A DNA stretch of 14,912 nucleotides from Burkholderiaceae bacterium (GCA_017997515.1 JAGOEY010000024.1:1-14912), one strand, 5' to 3'. Shown: positions 1-6,728, counted from the first letter of the stretch. The notes: generated from the sequence alone by a model not told the origin. A program made the numbers and translations.

Positions 1-131
1 GCTGCTGTCCATTCCCGCAAGCCGCCAATTGCCACCGGGTAACTGCGCCGCATGAAAAAAAGCACCAGCGCCATCATCAGGCTGATAAGGCCTGCCAGGA
101 CGACGATGGAGCGGGGGTCGAGTGTGGCCAT
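1..131 (-). CDS. Membrane-anchored protein N-terminus, probably GGDEF-type (partial)
   Basis: This is the first 43 codons of a gene that runs off the left edge. Reading from the ATG at 131, the protein begins MATLDPRSIVVLAGLISLMM and continues with a hydrophobic stretch (about residues 8-27) followed by a basic MRRSYP segment, which is a typical single membrane anchor with a cytoplasmic continuation. From memory this opening resembles membrane-bound diguanylate cyclases (GGDEF proteins) of Comamonadaceae, but no catalytic domain is inside the window, so the function is inference. It follows nth on the same strand with a 45-nt gap and could be co-transcribed with it. No good Shine-Dalgarno sequence is visible before the ATG. 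Confidence 0.55.
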   Translation of the reverse strand, partial: MATLDPRSIVVLAGLISLMMALVLFFMRRSYPVAIGGLREWTA

Positions 132-176
132 GGATGCAGTGGGACGGAGGGCGGCGGGGCGGAAAACGACGGCGCT

Positions 177-818
177 TCAGTGCGGCGATGCGGTCTTGGG
201 CTGGTACCCGCAGTATGGTGCCACAGCACATTGCCAGCACAGCGGCTTGCGCGCCTGGCACACATAACGCCCATGCAGGATCAGCCAGTGGTGGGCGTCC
301 ACCATGTAGGCGGGCGGTATACGTTTGAGCAGGCCTTTTTCCACATCCAGTGGCGTCTTGCCCGGCGCCAGACCCGTGCGGTTGCCCACACGGAAGATGT
401 GGGTGTCCACCGCCATGGTGGGCTCACCAAAGGCCACGTTCAGCACCACATTCGCGGTTTTGCGCCCCACGCCGGGCAGGGCCTCCAGCGCCTCGCGGGT
501 GCGTGGCACCTGGCCCCCGTGCAACTCCACCAGCATGCGGCAGGTCTCCAGCAGGTGGCGGGCCTTGCTGTGGTACAGGCCGATGGTCTTGATGTAACTC
601 TCCAGCCCCTCCAGGCCCAGATCCAGAATGGCCTGCGGCGTGTTGGCCACCGGGTACAGGCGGCGTGTGGCCTTGTTCACCCCCACGTCGGTGGCTTGCG
701 CCGACAACAGCACGGCGGCCAGCAGTTCAAACACACTGGTGTATTCGAGTTCGGTGTTGGGCTGGGGGTTTGCGGCCTTCAGGGTGGCGAAGAAGGCTTC
801 GATAGCGGCGGCTTTCAT
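177..818 (-). CDS. nth: Endonuclease III (DNA glycosylase/AP lyase)
   Basis: Base-excision repair enzyme that removes oxidised pyrimidines and cleaves the abasic site. The 213-residue product has the helix-hairpin-helix LPGVGRKTANVV (residues 114-125) with catalytic Lys120. The catalytic Asp138 is in AVDTHIFRV. The C-terminal 4Fe-4S ligands are Cys187, Cys194, Cys197 and Cys203 in C-x6-C-x2-C-x5-C spacing. As I recall the E. coli enzyme, these residues fall at the same numbers there, which supports the ATG at 818 (MKAAAIEAFF) over the ATG 28 codons upstream, whose extension does not look like the family. The gene is divergent from the aminotransferase at 917 and lies upstream of the partial membrane-protein gene. 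No clear Shine-Dalgarno precedes the start; a TAAACT hexamer 7 nt upstream could be a -10 box and hints at a very short leader. Confidence 0.95.
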   Translation of the reverse strand: MKAAAIEAFFATLKAANPQPNTELEYTSVFELLAAVLLSAQATDVGVNKATRRLYPVANTPQAILDLGLEGLESYIKTIGLYHSKARHLLETCRMLVELHGGQVPRTREALEALPGVGRKTANVVLNVAFGEPTMAVDTHIFRVGNRTGLAPGKTPLDVEKGLLKRIPPAYMVDAHHWLILHGRYVCQARKPLCWQCAVAPYCGYQPKTASPH

Positions 819-916
819 GCCGGGTAGTTTAAGAGCCTCGTGTAGCGGCTCCGTGCTGCCATTTGCCTCTTTTTCAGATTGGCGACAATGGCGCATTGAC
901 ATAAGAGACTTATCCC

Positions 917-2113
917 ATGCCTTTGCAATTTGCCGACCGCCTCAACAACGTTGAAACCTCTGCCATCCGTGAACTGTTCAAGCTGCTGGGCAAACCCGGC
1001 ATCATCAGTTTTGCCGGGGGCTTTCCCGACAGCGCCATGTTCGACGTGGCGGGTATTTCCGAAGCCGTGAACGCCGCGCTGGCCCAAGAGCCCGGCGGCG
1101 CATTGCAGTACGGTGCCACCGAAGGCTACAACCCCTTGCGTGAGCAATTGGCCGCGTTTATGGCCACCAAAGGTGTGCAGGCGCTGAAGCCCGAAGATTT
1201 GATCGTCACCACCGGCAGCCAGCAGGCGCTGGACCTGCTGGGCAAAACCATGATCAGCCCCGGCGACAAGGTGATTGTGGAAGGCCCGACCTTTCTGGCC
1301 ACCATCCAGTGCTTCCGCCTGTACGGTGCCGAACTGGTCAGCGCACCGGTGGACGCCAATGGCGTGGACACCGACCAGCTTGAAAAACTCATTGCCGAAC
1401 ACAAGCCCAAGTTTGTGTACCTGATCCCCACCTTCGGCAACCCCAGCGGCGCCATGCTGAGCCTGGAGCGCCGCAAACGCGTGCTGGAGCTGGCCGTGAA
1501 GTACCAGACCCTGGTCGTTGAAGACGACCCGTACGGCGACCTGTACTTTGGCGAAGCGCCACCTCCCAGCATCCTGGCCCTGAGCGCCACCGTGCCCGGC
1601 AGCCGCGAATGGATTGCCCACTGCGGCAGCCTGAGCAAGGTGCTGAGCCCCGGCCTGCGGGTGGGCTGGATGATCGCCCCCGCCGAGTTGCTGGCCAAGG
1701 CCACGATGTGTAAACAGTTCAGCGACGCCCACACCAGCACCTTCGCCCAGGCCACCGCCGCGCAGTACCTGAAAGCGGGGCGTATGCCCGCTACCCTGGC
1801 CAACGTGCGCAAGGTGTATGCCGAACGTGCGCAGGCCATGGGCAACGCGCTGCGCCGCGAGTTGGGTGATGCTGTGGAATTTGTGCAGCCACAGGGCGGC
1901 CTGTTCTTCTGGGCACGCCTGACCGGTGCGGGTGGCAAAGTCAACGACGGTGGTGTGCTGGCGAAACGTGCGATCGAAAAGAACGTGGCCTTTGTGCCCG
2001 GCGCGCCGTTCTACGCTGCCAACCCCGACCACGCCACGCTGCGCCTGAGTTTTGCCACGGCCGATGTGGCGAAGATCGAAGAAGGGGTGGCGCGGTTGGG
2101 GCAGGCGCTGTAG
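917..2113 (+). CDS. PLP-dependent class I/II aminotransferase (LysN/KAT-like)
   Basis: Fold-type I aminotransferase of 398 residues, the usual length for the group including 2-aminoadipate aminotransferase (LysN), kynurenine aminotransferase II and the C-terminal domains of MocR regulators. There is no HTH domain, so this is a stand-alone enzyme. Visible residues are Asn175 in FGNPSG, Asp203 in VEDDPYG (ring-nitrogen contact) with Tyr206, the Schiff-base Lys241 in GSLSKVLSPGLRVGW with Arg248, and Arg376 in LRLSFA (substrate carboxylate). The N-terminal segment SFAGGFPDSAMF fits the subgroup. The true substrate cannot be read from sequence; branched-chain, aromatic or 2-aminoadipate amino acids are all plausible. 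The start at 917 has a weak purine-rich stretch (AAGAGA) upstream. It is divergent from nth, with 98 bp between them. Confidence 0.9.
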   Translation: MPLQFADRLNNVETSAIRELFKLLGKPGIISFAGGFPDSAMFDVAGISEAVNAALAQEPGGALQYGATEGYNPLREQLAAFMATKGVQALKPEDLIVTTGSQQALDLLGKTMISPGDKVIVEGPTFLATIQCFRLYGAELVSAPVDANGVDTDQLEKLIAEHKPKFVYLIPTFGNPSGAMLSLERRKRVLELAVKYQTLVVEDDPYGDLYFGEAPPPSILALSATVPGSREWIAHCGSLSKVLSPGLRVGWMIAPAELLAKATMCKQFSDAHTSTFAQATAAQYLKAGRMPATLANVRKVYAERAQAMGNALRRELGDAVEFVQPQGGLFFWARLTGAGGKVNDGGVLAKRAIEKNVAFVPGAPFYAANPDHATLRLSFATADVAKIEEGVARLGQAL

Positions 2114-2122
2114 GCCGCTTTA

Positions 2123-2199
2123 TTTGATTTGCTATATTTTTAGTAGCTATATGCGCACGTCCATTGTGCGCTAGAGCTACATTTCTTTCGTATTTCAAA
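2123..2199 (+). repeat. Small palindromic repeat, copy 1
   Basis: An imperfect palindrome of about 77 bp lies between the aminotransferase and the DUF2939 gene. The inner stem is GCGCAC (2153-2158) / GTGCGC (2166-2171) around the 7-nt loop GTCCATT. The outer stem is GTAGCT (2143-2148) / AGCTAC (2175-2180). The outermost arms TTTGA (2123-2127) / TCAAA (2195-2199) close it. Elements of the same design occur at 14586-14642 (sharing CGTCCAT) and inside prmB near 7392-7452. I recall similar short palindromes scattered through Comamonadaceae genomes, but have not searched. Confidence 0.65.
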
Positions 2200-2214
2200 C
2201 CCAACGGAGCTTGC

Positions 2215-2868
2215 ATGCAAAAAAAATACAAGATCGGGGGCGTGGTGCTGCTTCTGGCCGTTGCGGCCGTGGCCTTCTACAGCACGCCCTACATTGCGCT
2301 GTATTCCATCCACCGTGCGGTGGAGCGCAACGACGCCGAGGCGGTGTCGCGTTATGTGGACTTTCCGGTGCTGCGCGAAAACATCCGCGAAAAGGTGATG
2401 GACCACATGGCGGCCATCACGCCACCACCCTCCAGTGGCGTGCTGGGTGACCTGGGCCAGCGGCTGGCAATAGTGGCTGCCAACCAGATGGTGGACAACC
2501 TGGTCACGCCCGAAGGGGTGATGATGCTGATGGATAACAACGGTTCACTCCAGCAGTTGGCGCAGCAAGTGCCGCAGTTGCCATCCTTGCCACAGGCACC
2601 AGCCCCTCAGGCACAACCGCAGCCACAAGCCCCTCAGGCAGCCCCTGCCTTGCCTTCACCACCCGAGAGCCCACAGGCGCAAGGTACCCCGTCCGTGGAC
2701 ACGGCACAGGCACGCAGCCGCGCACGTGATGTACGGGTGTCGTACCAAGGCTGGTCCAAAGTGCGTGTGGGTGTGCCGCGTGAGCCTGGCGCCCTGATCT
2801 TCCGCCGCGACGGCCTGTGGGGCTGGCGTCTGGTGGCAGTGGAACTGCCCGAACCTGGGCGCGTTTGA
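2215..2868 (+). CDS. DUF2939 family membrane-anchored protein
   Basis: 217-residue protein of unknown function. It starts MQKKYKIGG followed by a hydrophobic helix (about residues 7-26), then a segment YSIHRAVERNDAEAVSRYVD (30-49) and DFPVLRENIREKV typical of DUF2939 proteins. Residues about 119-165 form a low-complexity Pro/Gln/Ala linker, and a C-terminal part (about 170-211, ending in GLWGWRLVAVELP) has the family's second conserved patch. The protein is therefore probably inner-membrane anchored with a periplasmic body. The ATG at 2215 is chosen because GGAG lies 6 nt upstream and the transmembrane helix then begins near the N-terminus; an in-frame ATG at 2164 falls inside the palindromic repeat. 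The stop codon is followed 2 nt later by a structured repeat. Confidence 0.75.
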   Translation: MQKKYKIGGVVLLLAVAAVAFYSTPYIALYSIHRAVERNDAEAVSRYVDFPVLRENIREKVMDHMAAITPPPSSGVLGDLGQRLAIVAANQMVDNLVTPEGVMMLMDNNGSLQQLAQQVPQLPSLPQAPAPQAQPQPQAPQAAPALPSPPESPQAQGTPSVDTAQARSRARDVRVSYQGWSKVRVGVPREPGALIFRRDGLWGWRLVAVELPEPGRV

Positions 2869-2870
2869 TG

Positions 2871-2991
2871 TGAAACACCCCCGAAGCGCCTTTGGCGCTT
2901 TCCCCCTCAAGGGGGCGATGCCAGTGGCCTGGCAGAGCCAGTTCCACGGCATCTCTGGAAGGGGCGTGCCTACCTCACGCGGAGTGTTTCA
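2871..2991 (+). repeat. Multi-hairpin 3'-end repeat element, copy A
   Basis: A 121-bp element beginning 2 nt after the DUF2939 stop. Terminal arms are TGAAACAC (2871-2878) and GTGTTTCA (2984-2991). In order, the hairpins are AAGCGCC-TTT-GGCGCTT (2884-2900), CCCCC-TCAA-GGGGG (2902-2915), CTGGC-AGA-GCCAG (2929-2941) and GCGTG/CACGC (2964-2980). The block order and several sequence blocks (AAACACCCCC, AGGGGGCGA, GGCA-AGCC-GTTC, CGG-TCT) recur in copy B after dapD. It may act as a transcription terminator or 3'-end stabiliser, although no long T-tract follows any hairpin. Confidence 0.7.
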
Positions 2992-3019
2992 TCATCCGGG
3001 GAGTCATCATTCATGAGAG

Positions 3020-3553
3020 TTAGCCCGCTGTGCTGCGCTGCTTGGGGGGCCGCACTGCAGGCGTGGGCGCTGGCAACAGGCCGGGCACTGTCTGCGCTAC
3101 CTTCACGCAGTCCTTGATGTGCTGCTCACCGATGTAGCGCAGCGCGCTGTAGCCAATCAGCGCCGACACGGCCTGGCCGGCCAGCGGCACGTATTTGGCG
3201 GCCTGTTGTACGGTGATCCGCATGCCAATCTGGCGGCTGGCGGCCATGATGAGTTCACGCGTGAGCAGCTTGCCCACCAGCACCGTGCCCACGATGTTCA
3301 CCGCCTTTTGCACTTGTTCACGCTTGTGCGGGTTGAGTTGCTCCAGCTGCGCAGTGTCGAGGCCAAACTCGGCGTTGATTTTCGGGATCAGGCGGGACAA
3401 GAGCGCGGCATTCACAGCCCAGTCCACCCCCGGCACTGGCACAAAACCACCCGCTGCGGCCACCAGCCCGCGCCGGTTCAGCAGGGTGCGGCTGCGGCGC
3501 ACGGCGGCTTCGAGGGCTGGGTCGCCTTGGGCCAGTTGGAGCGCGGTGGGCAT
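3020..3553 (-). CDS. DUF697-like hypothetical protein
   Basis: 177-residue protein without an assigned function. It has a moderately hydrophobic, glycine-rich core: LVAAAGGFVPVPGVDWAVNA (30-49), then LLSRLIPKINAEFGL (51-65), NIVGTVLVGKLLTRELIMAA (86-105) and YVPLAGQAVSALIGYSALRYIG (121-142). This layout of amphipathic or membrane-associated helices resembles DUF697, found fused to or near GTPases. No GTPase domain is present here. The C-terminus is a Pro-rich basic tail. The ATG at 3553 is preceded by AAAGGA at suitable spacing and is preferred to the in-frame ATG 13 codons upstream. It lies 73 nt downstream of the yheS-like gene on the same strand and may be co-transcribed. The family call is from pattern only. 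Confidence 0.6.
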   Translation of the reverse strand: MPTALQLAQGDPALEAAVRRSRTLLNRRGLVAAAGGFVPVPGVDWAVNAALLSRLIPKINAEFGLDTAQLEQLNPHKREQVQKAVNIVGTVLVGKLLTRELIMAASRQIGMRITVQQAAKYVPLAGQAVSALIGYSALRYIGEQHIKDCVKVAQTVPGLLPAPTPAVRPPKQRSTAG

Positions 3554-3626
3554 GTGGGGAGTCCTTTGCCAAAGTTGCTGGAAAAGCAGCACCTTAACGC
3601 AGGTCGCCGCGCCGCAGCGTAGGCCT

Positions 3627-5678
3627 TTACGCCGTCAGCGCTTCCAGCTCGGACGACACTTCCAGCCAACGCTCTTCCAGCTTCGTGATTTCGTCGGTGG
3701 CCGCTTTCAGGCGTTTGCCGTTGTCGGCAATTTCGGCTGGGGGCATGGGCTGGGTCAGGCGTTCTTCCAGCGTGTTTTTGGTGGTCTGCAGTTCGGTCAT
3801 ACGTTTGTCGATCTGCTCCAGCTCTTTCTTGAGCGGGCGGGTCTTCTCTTGCTGGCCCTGGCGCGACTGGGCGTCTTGTTTGCGCTGGCTGCGGTAGTCG
3901 AGGGTGTCCTCCGCCTTGGTCGGGATTTTGACCGTTTTTTCAGCCACAGAAGGGGCTGGAACGTCCTTCTTATGGACGGAGTTTGCTATGGCTTTAGGAG
4001 CGGATGCCGCACGGTCGGCATTCTTGGCTTCTTCGCGCAGTCGCTTCGACTCGTCCAGCAGGTACTTCTGGTAGTCGTCCAGGTCACCGTCAAACGGCTC
4101 CACGCCGCCGCGCGACACCATCCAGAACTCGTCACACACCGAACGCAGCAGCGCCCGGTCATGGCTGACCAGCATGACAGTGCCTTCAAACTCGTTCAGC
4201 GCCATCGCCAGCGCTTCGCGGGTGGCTAGGTCCAAGTGGTTGGTCGGCTCGTCCAGCAGCAGCAGGTTGGGGCGCTGCCAGACGATCATGCACAGCACCA
4301 GACGGGCTTTTTCGCCGCCGCTCATGCTGCCCACGGCCTGTTTAACCATGTCGCCGCTGAAGTTGAAGGTGCCCAGGAAGCTGCGCAAGTCCTGCTCACG
4401 CGTGCCCTGGCTGCCGAGCTTGCCGGCTGCCGTGAGCTCTTTCACCAGGTAGATCATGTGCTCCAGCGGGGTGTCGGCCGGGCGTAACACGTCAAGTTCT
4501 TGCTGGGCGAAATAACCAATGTTCAGGCCCTTGCCTTCCAGGATCTCGCCTTGGATCGGGGTCAGGGCGCGTGCCACGGTTTTCACCAGGGTCGATTTAC
4601 CCTGGCCGTTGGCACCCAGAATGCCGATGCGCTGGCCCGCCAGCACCGATTTGTTGACCTTTTGCACGATAACCGTGGGGCCGGTGCCTTCGGGTGCGTC
4701 CTCAGCAGGTGGGTAACCGAAGGTCGCGTCCGACATCGACAGCATCGGGTTGGGCAGGCTGGCAGGCTCCTTGAATTCGAAGGTGAATTCGGCTTCGGCC
4801 AGCAGCGGCGCAATCTTTTCCATGCGATCCAGCGCCTTGACCCGGCTCTGCGCCTGTTTGGCCTTGCTGGCCTGGGCCTTGAAGCGTGAGATGAACTTCT
4901 GCAAATGCGCAATCTTGTCCTGCTGCTTGGCAAAAGACGCAGACTGCTGCTCCATCTTCTCGGCACGCATGTCTTCAAACTTGCTGTAGTTGCCGCCGTA
5001 GCGGTTGAGCTTGGCTGATTCGATGTGCACCGTCACGTCGGTGATCGCGTCGAGGAATTCGCGGTCATGGCTGATGACCAGCATGGTGCCGGTGTAGCGC
5101 TTCAGCCAGGCTTCCAGCCACACCAGTGCGTCCAAGTCCAAGTGGTTGGTGGGTTCGTCCAGCAGCATCAGATCGGACGGGCACATCAGTGCACGCGCCA
5201 GTTGCAGGCGCATGCGCCAGCCGCCGGAGAAGCTGTTCACCGGGTTGTCGAGTTCGGTCGTTTTGAAACCCAGGCCCAGGATCAGCGCCTGCGCACGGGC
5301 CTGGGCATCGCCAGAGCCCGCATCAAACAGCGCCATATACGCATTGGCCATCCGTTCGCCGTCGTCGGTCAGCTCCGACGCGGTGACTTCCTGCTGTGCG
5401 GCCAGCAGGTTGGTGTCACCTTCGATCACGAACTCGGTCGCGCTTTGTTCGGTTTCGGGCATGTCCTGGGCCACTTGGGCCAGGCGCCACTGCGGCGGCA
5501 CATAAAAGTCGCCACCGTCTTCGTGTAACGTGCCGTTGAGCAGCGCAAACAGCGTGGATTTGCCCGCACCATTGCGGCCCACCAGACCGACCTTTTCGCC
5601 GGGGTTGATGGTGACGGAGGCGCTGTCGAGCAGCACTTTGGCGCTGCGGCGCAGCACGACATTTTTAAGGGTGATCAT
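3627..5678 (-). CDS. yheS: ABC-F family ATPase, YheS-like
   Basis: Soluble protein with two ATP-binding cassettes and no membrane domain, of the ABC-F class whose characterised members act on the ribosome. In the 683-residue product, cassette 1 has Walker A GRNGAGKST (34-42), signature SFSGGWRMR (149-157) and Walker B LMLLDEPTNHLD (170-181). The charged interdomain linker is about residues 222-310. Cassette 2 has Walker A GANGQGKST (355-363), signature SMSGGEKAR (451-459) and Walker B LLLLDEPTNHLD (472-483). A charged C-terminal region (about 545-683) is probably a coiled coil. The N-terminus (MITLKNVVLRRSAKVLLD) and the long C-terminal extension fit YheS better than EttA or Uup. No Shine-Dalgarno is visible. 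A 12-codon frame overlaps the start codon. YheS's exact role is not settled; an antibiotic-resistance role is possible but not indicated. Confidence 0.9.
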   Translation of the reverse strand: MITLKNVVLRRSAKVLLDSASVTINPGEKVGLVGRNGAGKSTLFALLNGTLHEDGGDFYVPPQWRLAQVAQDMPETEQSATEFVIEGDTNLLAAQQEVTASELTDDGERMANAYMALFDAGSGDAQARAQALILGLGFKTTELDNPVNSFSGGWRMRLQLARALMCPSDLMLLDEPTNHLDLDALVWLEAWLKRYTGTMLVISHDREFLDAITDVTVHIESAKLNRYGGNYSKFEDMRAEKMEQQSASFAKQQDKIAHLQKFISRFKAQASKAKQAQSRVKALDRMEKIAPLLAEAEFTFEFKEPASLPNPMLSMSDATFGYPPAEDAPEGTGPTVIVQKVNKSVLAGQRIGILGANGQGKSTLVKTVARALTPIQGEILEGKGLNIGYFAQQELDVLRPADTPLEHMIYLVKELTAAGKLGSQGTREQDLRSFLGTFNFSGDMVKQAVGSMSGGEKARLVLCMIVWQRPNLLLLDEPTNHLDLATREALAMALNEFEGTVMLVSHDRALLRSVCDEFWMVSRGGVEPFDGDLDDYQKYLLDESKRLREEAKNADRAASAPKAIANSVHKKDVPAPSVAEKTVKIPTKAEDTLDYRSQRKQDAQSRQGQQEKTRPLKKELEQIDKRMTELQTTKNTLEERLTQPMPPAEIADNGKRLKAATDEITKLEERWLEVSSELEALTA

Positions 5679-5863
5679 TCGCGGTGCGAAGGTGGTCCAT
5701 GGCAGAGACTGCGGCGAAGGCGCGGCGGTCGGTGTGTCGTGGGCAAGGGTGGAGAGGGGGCCGCTGACCGCCGGGGAGCCTTGGCGGTGCGGTGGTGGGC
5801 TGCACGGATGCGCCCACCAGCGCCGCCATTGTAACTGGGAGGCGCTTGGATGCTGGGGAGAAC
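5679..5863. other. Upstream region of the ABC-F gene
   Basis: Non-coding, very GC-rich stretch between the ABC-F start codon and the MITE-like element. On the minus strand a TACAAT hexamer (5828-5833) is the only good -10 candidate; a convincing -35 box at 17 bp is lacking. A short open frame (5700 to 5665, 11 residues) overlaps the ABC-F start codon. Nothing else recognisable is present. Confidence 0.4.
5828..5833 (-). promoter_or_regulatory. Possible -10 box for the ABC-F gene
   Basis: TACAAT on the minus strand in the context GTTACAATGG, about 150 bp upstream of the ABC-F start. It matches the sigma-70 -10 consensus at five of six positions. The sequence 17 bp further upstream (CCAGCA) is a poor -35 box, so this is a weak prediction. 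Confidence 0.3.
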
Positions 5864-6034
5864 CCTAGGAGCCTGTCGGGCTTGGGGAGCGCCGGCTGCA
5901 AATCGACCGCAGCGGTCCATTTTTCACCGTCTTTTTGACCCATAGCGGGGCTATGGGCCTGCAAATCCGGCAAAAACTGTCCTCGCTGGGGCCGATTTTC
6001 GCTTTCGGCGCCCCAAGCCCGACAGGCTCCTAGG
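5864..6034. mobile_element. MITE-like element with 24-bp perfect inverted ends
   Basis: A 171-bp non-coding element. Its ends, 5864-5887 and 6011-6034, are perfect inverted repeats of 24 bp beginning CCTAGGAGCCTGTCGGG, and the match extends inward across a small indel. Internally it holds a hairpin CCCATAGC-GGG-GCTATGGG (5939-5957), a near-perfect palindrome GACCGC-A-GCGGTC (5905-5917), and a repeated CTGCAAATC at both sides of the central hairpin. No transposase gene is inside. The outermost CTAG is self-complementary, so a CTAG target duplication cannot be told from the element's own ends. The structure suggests a miniature element mobilised in trans; I recall similar sequences in related genomes but did not search. 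Confidence 0.65.
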
Positions 6035-6097
6035 CGTCCGCCTCAGTTTGCCTGGATTGGGCTGGCCTCTGGGGGCACGCCAAGGGTGTCCGGTTGC

Positions 6098-6364
6098 TCA
6101 GTGGCTGTGCAATTTCTCTTGCAGCCAGACTTTGATGAGGGACTGGTAGGGCACATCGCGGGCGTTGGCCGCCACTTTGAGCGAGTCCAGCAAGTGCTGG
6201 GGCAGTCGCAGGGAAATCGTTTTGGTGGTGGGCTTCAAGTTCGGGAGTGCGACCTTCTTGGCCTTGGCCCAATCCAGATGCTCCGTGGAGTCGTGGGTTT
6301 CCCAGTACGCACGCTCGGCGGCTTCGTCCGCGAACTTTGGGATGGTTTTAGTCTGCTTGTTCAT
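6098..6364 (-). CDS. brnA: BrnA/CopG-type antitoxin
   Basis: 88-residue antitoxin that should bind and neutralise the upstream BrnT toxin and bind DNA as a ribbon-helix-helix dimer. The N-terminal half (TIPKFADEAAERAYWETHDSTE, residues 7-28, then DWAKAKKV) is the toxin-binding type segment seen in CopG-like antitoxins partnered with BrnT. The C-terminal half TTKTISLRLPQHLLDSLKVAANARDVPYQSLIKVWLQ (46-82) is the ribbon-helix-helix. The ATG at 6364 gives MNKQTKTIPKF and overlaps the 3' end of brnT by 17 nt, which implies translational coupling; a longer in-frame start 15 codons upstream would sit deep inside brnT. The order toxin first, antitoxin second is normal for brnTA. Confidence 0.85.
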   Translation of the reverse strand: MNKQTKTIPKFADEAAERAYWETHDSTEHLDWAKAKKVALPNLKPTTKTISLRLPQHLLDSLKVAANARDVPYQSLIKVWLQEKLHSH

Positions 6365-6647
6365 AAACGGCGCGCTCCTTTCGGTGCATGTCTCTGGCTG
6401 AAATGACACGGATCAGCAAACCCGTCTGGCGAAGCGTAAACGCAATGTGCAACATGCGCCCTTCATCGGTTTTGCCCAGTGCGTGAACACGGGGCTCCTG
6501 CTGGCTGTGTGCAGAGTCTTCCAGCAGCAGCAAGGGGGCATTGAAGAAGACCTGCTCCGCTTCGGCCATGGATACACCATGCTTTTCGTTCTTGCGGGCG
6601 TTTCCATCGTCCCAGTTGAACCCGGTAATCTGGCTCAGGTTAATCAT
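6348..6647 (-). CDS. brnT: BrnT-family ribonuclease toxin
   Basis: 99-residue toxin of the BrnT family, which in characterised cases is a RelE-like fold ribonuclease that inhibits translation. The visible family pattern is FNWDDGNARKNEKHGVSMAEA (residues 10-30), then EDSAHSQQEPRVHALGKTDEGRML (43-66) and the conserved C-terminal IRVISARDMHRKERAVYE (79-96). It has the usual full length with no frameshift, so it is probably functional. The start ATG (6645-6647) forms the first three bases of one arm of a 10-bp inverted repeat, the likely BrnA operator. There is little Shine-Dalgarno signal before the start. It lies downstream of prmB on the same strand, with an 81-nt gap. Confidence 0.88.
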   Translation of the reverse strand: MINLSQITGFNWDDGNARKNEKHGVSMAEAEQVFFNAPLLLLEDSAHSQQEPRVHALGKTDEGRMLHIAFTLRQTGLLIRVISARDMHRKERAVYEQAD

Positions 6648-6677
6648 ATTTGTATATTACCATCATGTACAAATATG
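6645..6677. promoter_or_regulatory. Likely autoregulatory operator/promoter of brnTA
   Basis: Perfect 10-bp inverted repeat CATATTTGTA (6645-6654) / TACAAATATG (6668-6677) with a 13-bp spacer. The left arm includes the brnT start codon. A minus-strand TAATAT (6654-6659) in the spacer is a good -10 box, so a protein on this palindrome would block transcription. Ribbon-helix-helix antitoxins commonly bind such repeats; that BrnA does so here is inference. No clear -35 box is seen. The site is markedly AT-rich against its surroundings. Confidence 0.65.
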
Positions 6678-6728
6678 GGCTGGCATGTACCGGTTTCCTG
6701 GTGTATGCAGCAGCGCTCGAGCCTGTGA

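Noticed and set aside
896..901. TTGACA as a -35 box for the aminotransferase
   Set aside because: A -10 box 17 bp later would fall inside the coding sequence starting at 917, so it cannot drive this gene in the normal way.
815..2032. Long open frame on the minus strand opposite the aminotransferase (about 405 codons)
   Set aside because: It is antisense to a gene with complete PLP-enzyme motifs, is rich in His/Gly/Gln/Ala as expected of a shadow frame in high-GC DNA, and shows no recognisable domain.
2884..2915. Classical rho-independent terminator after the DUF2939 gene
   Set aside because: The hairpins are strong but followed by only three T residues and then C-runs, so the U-tract needed for an intrinsic terminator is absent; recorded as a structured repeat instead.
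3119..4229. Plus-strand open frames opposite the DUF697-like and ABC-F genes
   Set aside because: Antisense to a clear ABC-F coding sequence, with composition typical of shadow frames.
5665..5973. 102-codon minus-strand open frame running from the MITE-like element into the ABC-F gene
   Set aside because: Its start lies inside the inverted-repeat element, the sequence is Pro/Arg-rich without any domain, and it overlaps the ABC-F start in another frame; probably chance openness in GC-rich DNA.
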